Shown: positions 39,999 to 40,622 of the stretch, piece after piece
Layout of the letters: each line of letters begins with the position of its first letter
Numbering within the stretch: the stretch's first letter is position 1
Assembly (NCBI GenBank): GCA_900554835.1
Contig: USJD01000009.1
Location: 1 to 40,622 of the forward strand
DNA: 40,622 nucleotides
Reading direction: 5' to 3'
DNA from: an uncultured Prevotella sp.
GTDB taxonomy: Bacteria; Bacteroidota; Bacteroidia; Bacteroidales; Bacteroidaceae
The notes under the pieces: generated by a model
The model's database searches: none
Told to the model about the DNA's origin: nothing
What the model saw: only the letters and a program-made list of their open reading frames with translations
Translations under genes and position numbers: made by a program

Positions 39999-40622
39999 AT
40001 GGAATTAGCAAGTAAATACGATCCACAAGCAGTGGAAAGTAAATGGTATCAGTACTGGCTCGACAACAAGCTTTTCAGCTCTAAGCCAGATGGTCGTGAA
40101 CCTTATACAGTGGTTATCCCTCCACCAAACGTAACGGGTGTGCTCCACATGGGACACATGCTCAACAATACGATTCAGGACATTCTCGTTCGCCGTGCAC
40201 GCATGGAAGGCAAGAACGCTTGTTGGGTACCAGGTACAGACCACGCCAGTATCGCTACCGAGGCTAAGGTAGTCAACCGCCTTGCTCAGCAGGGTATCAA
40301 GAAGACTGACCTTACCCGCGAGGAGTTCCTCAAGCATGCTTGGGACTGGACTCACGAGCACGGTGGTATCATCCTCAAGCAGCTCCGCAAGCTCGGTGCC
40401 AGTTGTGATTGGGACCGTACAGCATTCACTATGGACGAGACCCGCTCCCGCGCCGTCATCCACGTATTCTGCGATCTTTACAAGAAAGGTCTCATCTATC
40501 GTGGTGTGCGTATGGTCAACTGGGATCCTAAGGCTCAGACTGCGCTCTCTGACGAGGAGGTTATCTACAAGGACGAGCACTCTAAGCTCTACCACTTGAA
40601 GTATTACGTAGTAGAGCAGGAC
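39999..40622 (+). CDS. valS: Valyl-tRNA synthetase (5' part, runs off the window)
   Basis: The first 208 codons of a class I aminoacyl-tRNA synthetase. PPPNVTGVLHMGHMLNNT (about 41-58) contains the HIGH-type motif HMGH, followed by RRARMEGKNACWVPGTDHASIAT, a ValS hallmark. The KMSKS loop, the anticodon-binding domain and the C-terminal coiled coil lie beyond the window end. ValS charges tRNA-Val and edits misactivated threonine. Confidence 0.96.
   Translation, partial: MELASKYDPQAVESKWYQYWLDNKLFSSKPDGREPYTVVIPPPNVTGVLHMGHMLNNTIQDILVRRARMEGKNACWVPGTDHASIATEAKVVNRLAQQGIKKTDLTREEFLKHAWDWTHEHGGIILKQLRKLGASCDWDRTAFTMDETRSRAVIHVFCDLYKKGLIYRGVRMVNWDPKAQTALSDEEVIYKDEHSKLYHLKYYVVEQD

Noticed and set aside
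1..40622. tRNA, rRNA or insertion-sequence transposase genes
   Set aside because: I looked for transposase motifs and tRNA-like cloverleafs, including near the accessory boundaries, and found none I could support by eye.

Overview
The window looks like a chromosomal segment of a Bacteroidales bacterium, most likely Prevotella or Segatella (copri-like). The grounds are the repeated TAnnTTTG promoter boxes of the Bacteroidota primary sigma factor, the primase/DUF4248/HU-like/smalltalk/amidase cassette, the bamD - RNA polymerase omega - DUF4293 gene order, an ECF sigma factor paired with a beta-barrel anti-sigma protein, and a bS16 with a long Ala/Lys/Glu tail. The genus is inferred from family content and was not confirmed by a search.

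Accessory half (1-15182). A replication-like cassette runs rightward: a helical protein of unknown function, a 765-residue primase-helicase (BT4734-like plus VirE), a row of six 22-bp iterons, a DUF4248 protein, a row of eight 10-bp repeats in front of a strong promoter, an HU-like protein, a 31-residue smalltalk protein, a structured leader and a T7-lysozyme-like amidase. Then come two AAA-PD-(D/E)XK paralogues in opposite orientations. The first lies between two direct copies of a 93-bp tail-plus-terminator unit. After a decayed outer-membrane-protein tail, a leftward operon encodes a single-chain restriction-modification enzyme (nuclease, N6-adenine methylase and two recognition domains), a GIY-YIG/T5orf172 protein and a RhuM-like protein. 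Its promoter lies inside a palindrome that has an inverted near-copy about 170 bp upstream.

Housekeeping half (15183-40622). Leftward genes encode a TonB-dependent receptor, then metA, a U32 family RlhA-like protein and a membrane lipoprotein (one operon), then an M13 peptidase, an ABC-F protein, bS16, and bamD-omega-DUF4293. Rightward genes are uvrB, an EamA transporter, and an ACT protein with its UPF0210/DUF711 partner. Leftward again are an ECF sigma factor with a probable dual-membrane anti-sigma protein, ribonuclease Z, a lipocalin-like lipoprotein, and a three-gene unit ending in mazG. The window closes inside valS, read rightward.

Main points of interest: the helically phased repeat arrays flanking the primase-helicase cassette; the mirrored palindromic promoters upstream of the restriction-modification operon; a MetA-family enzyme whose catalytic Cys142 codon reads Trp; and many intergenic spacers carrying their own unrelated 16-23 bp tandem repeats.
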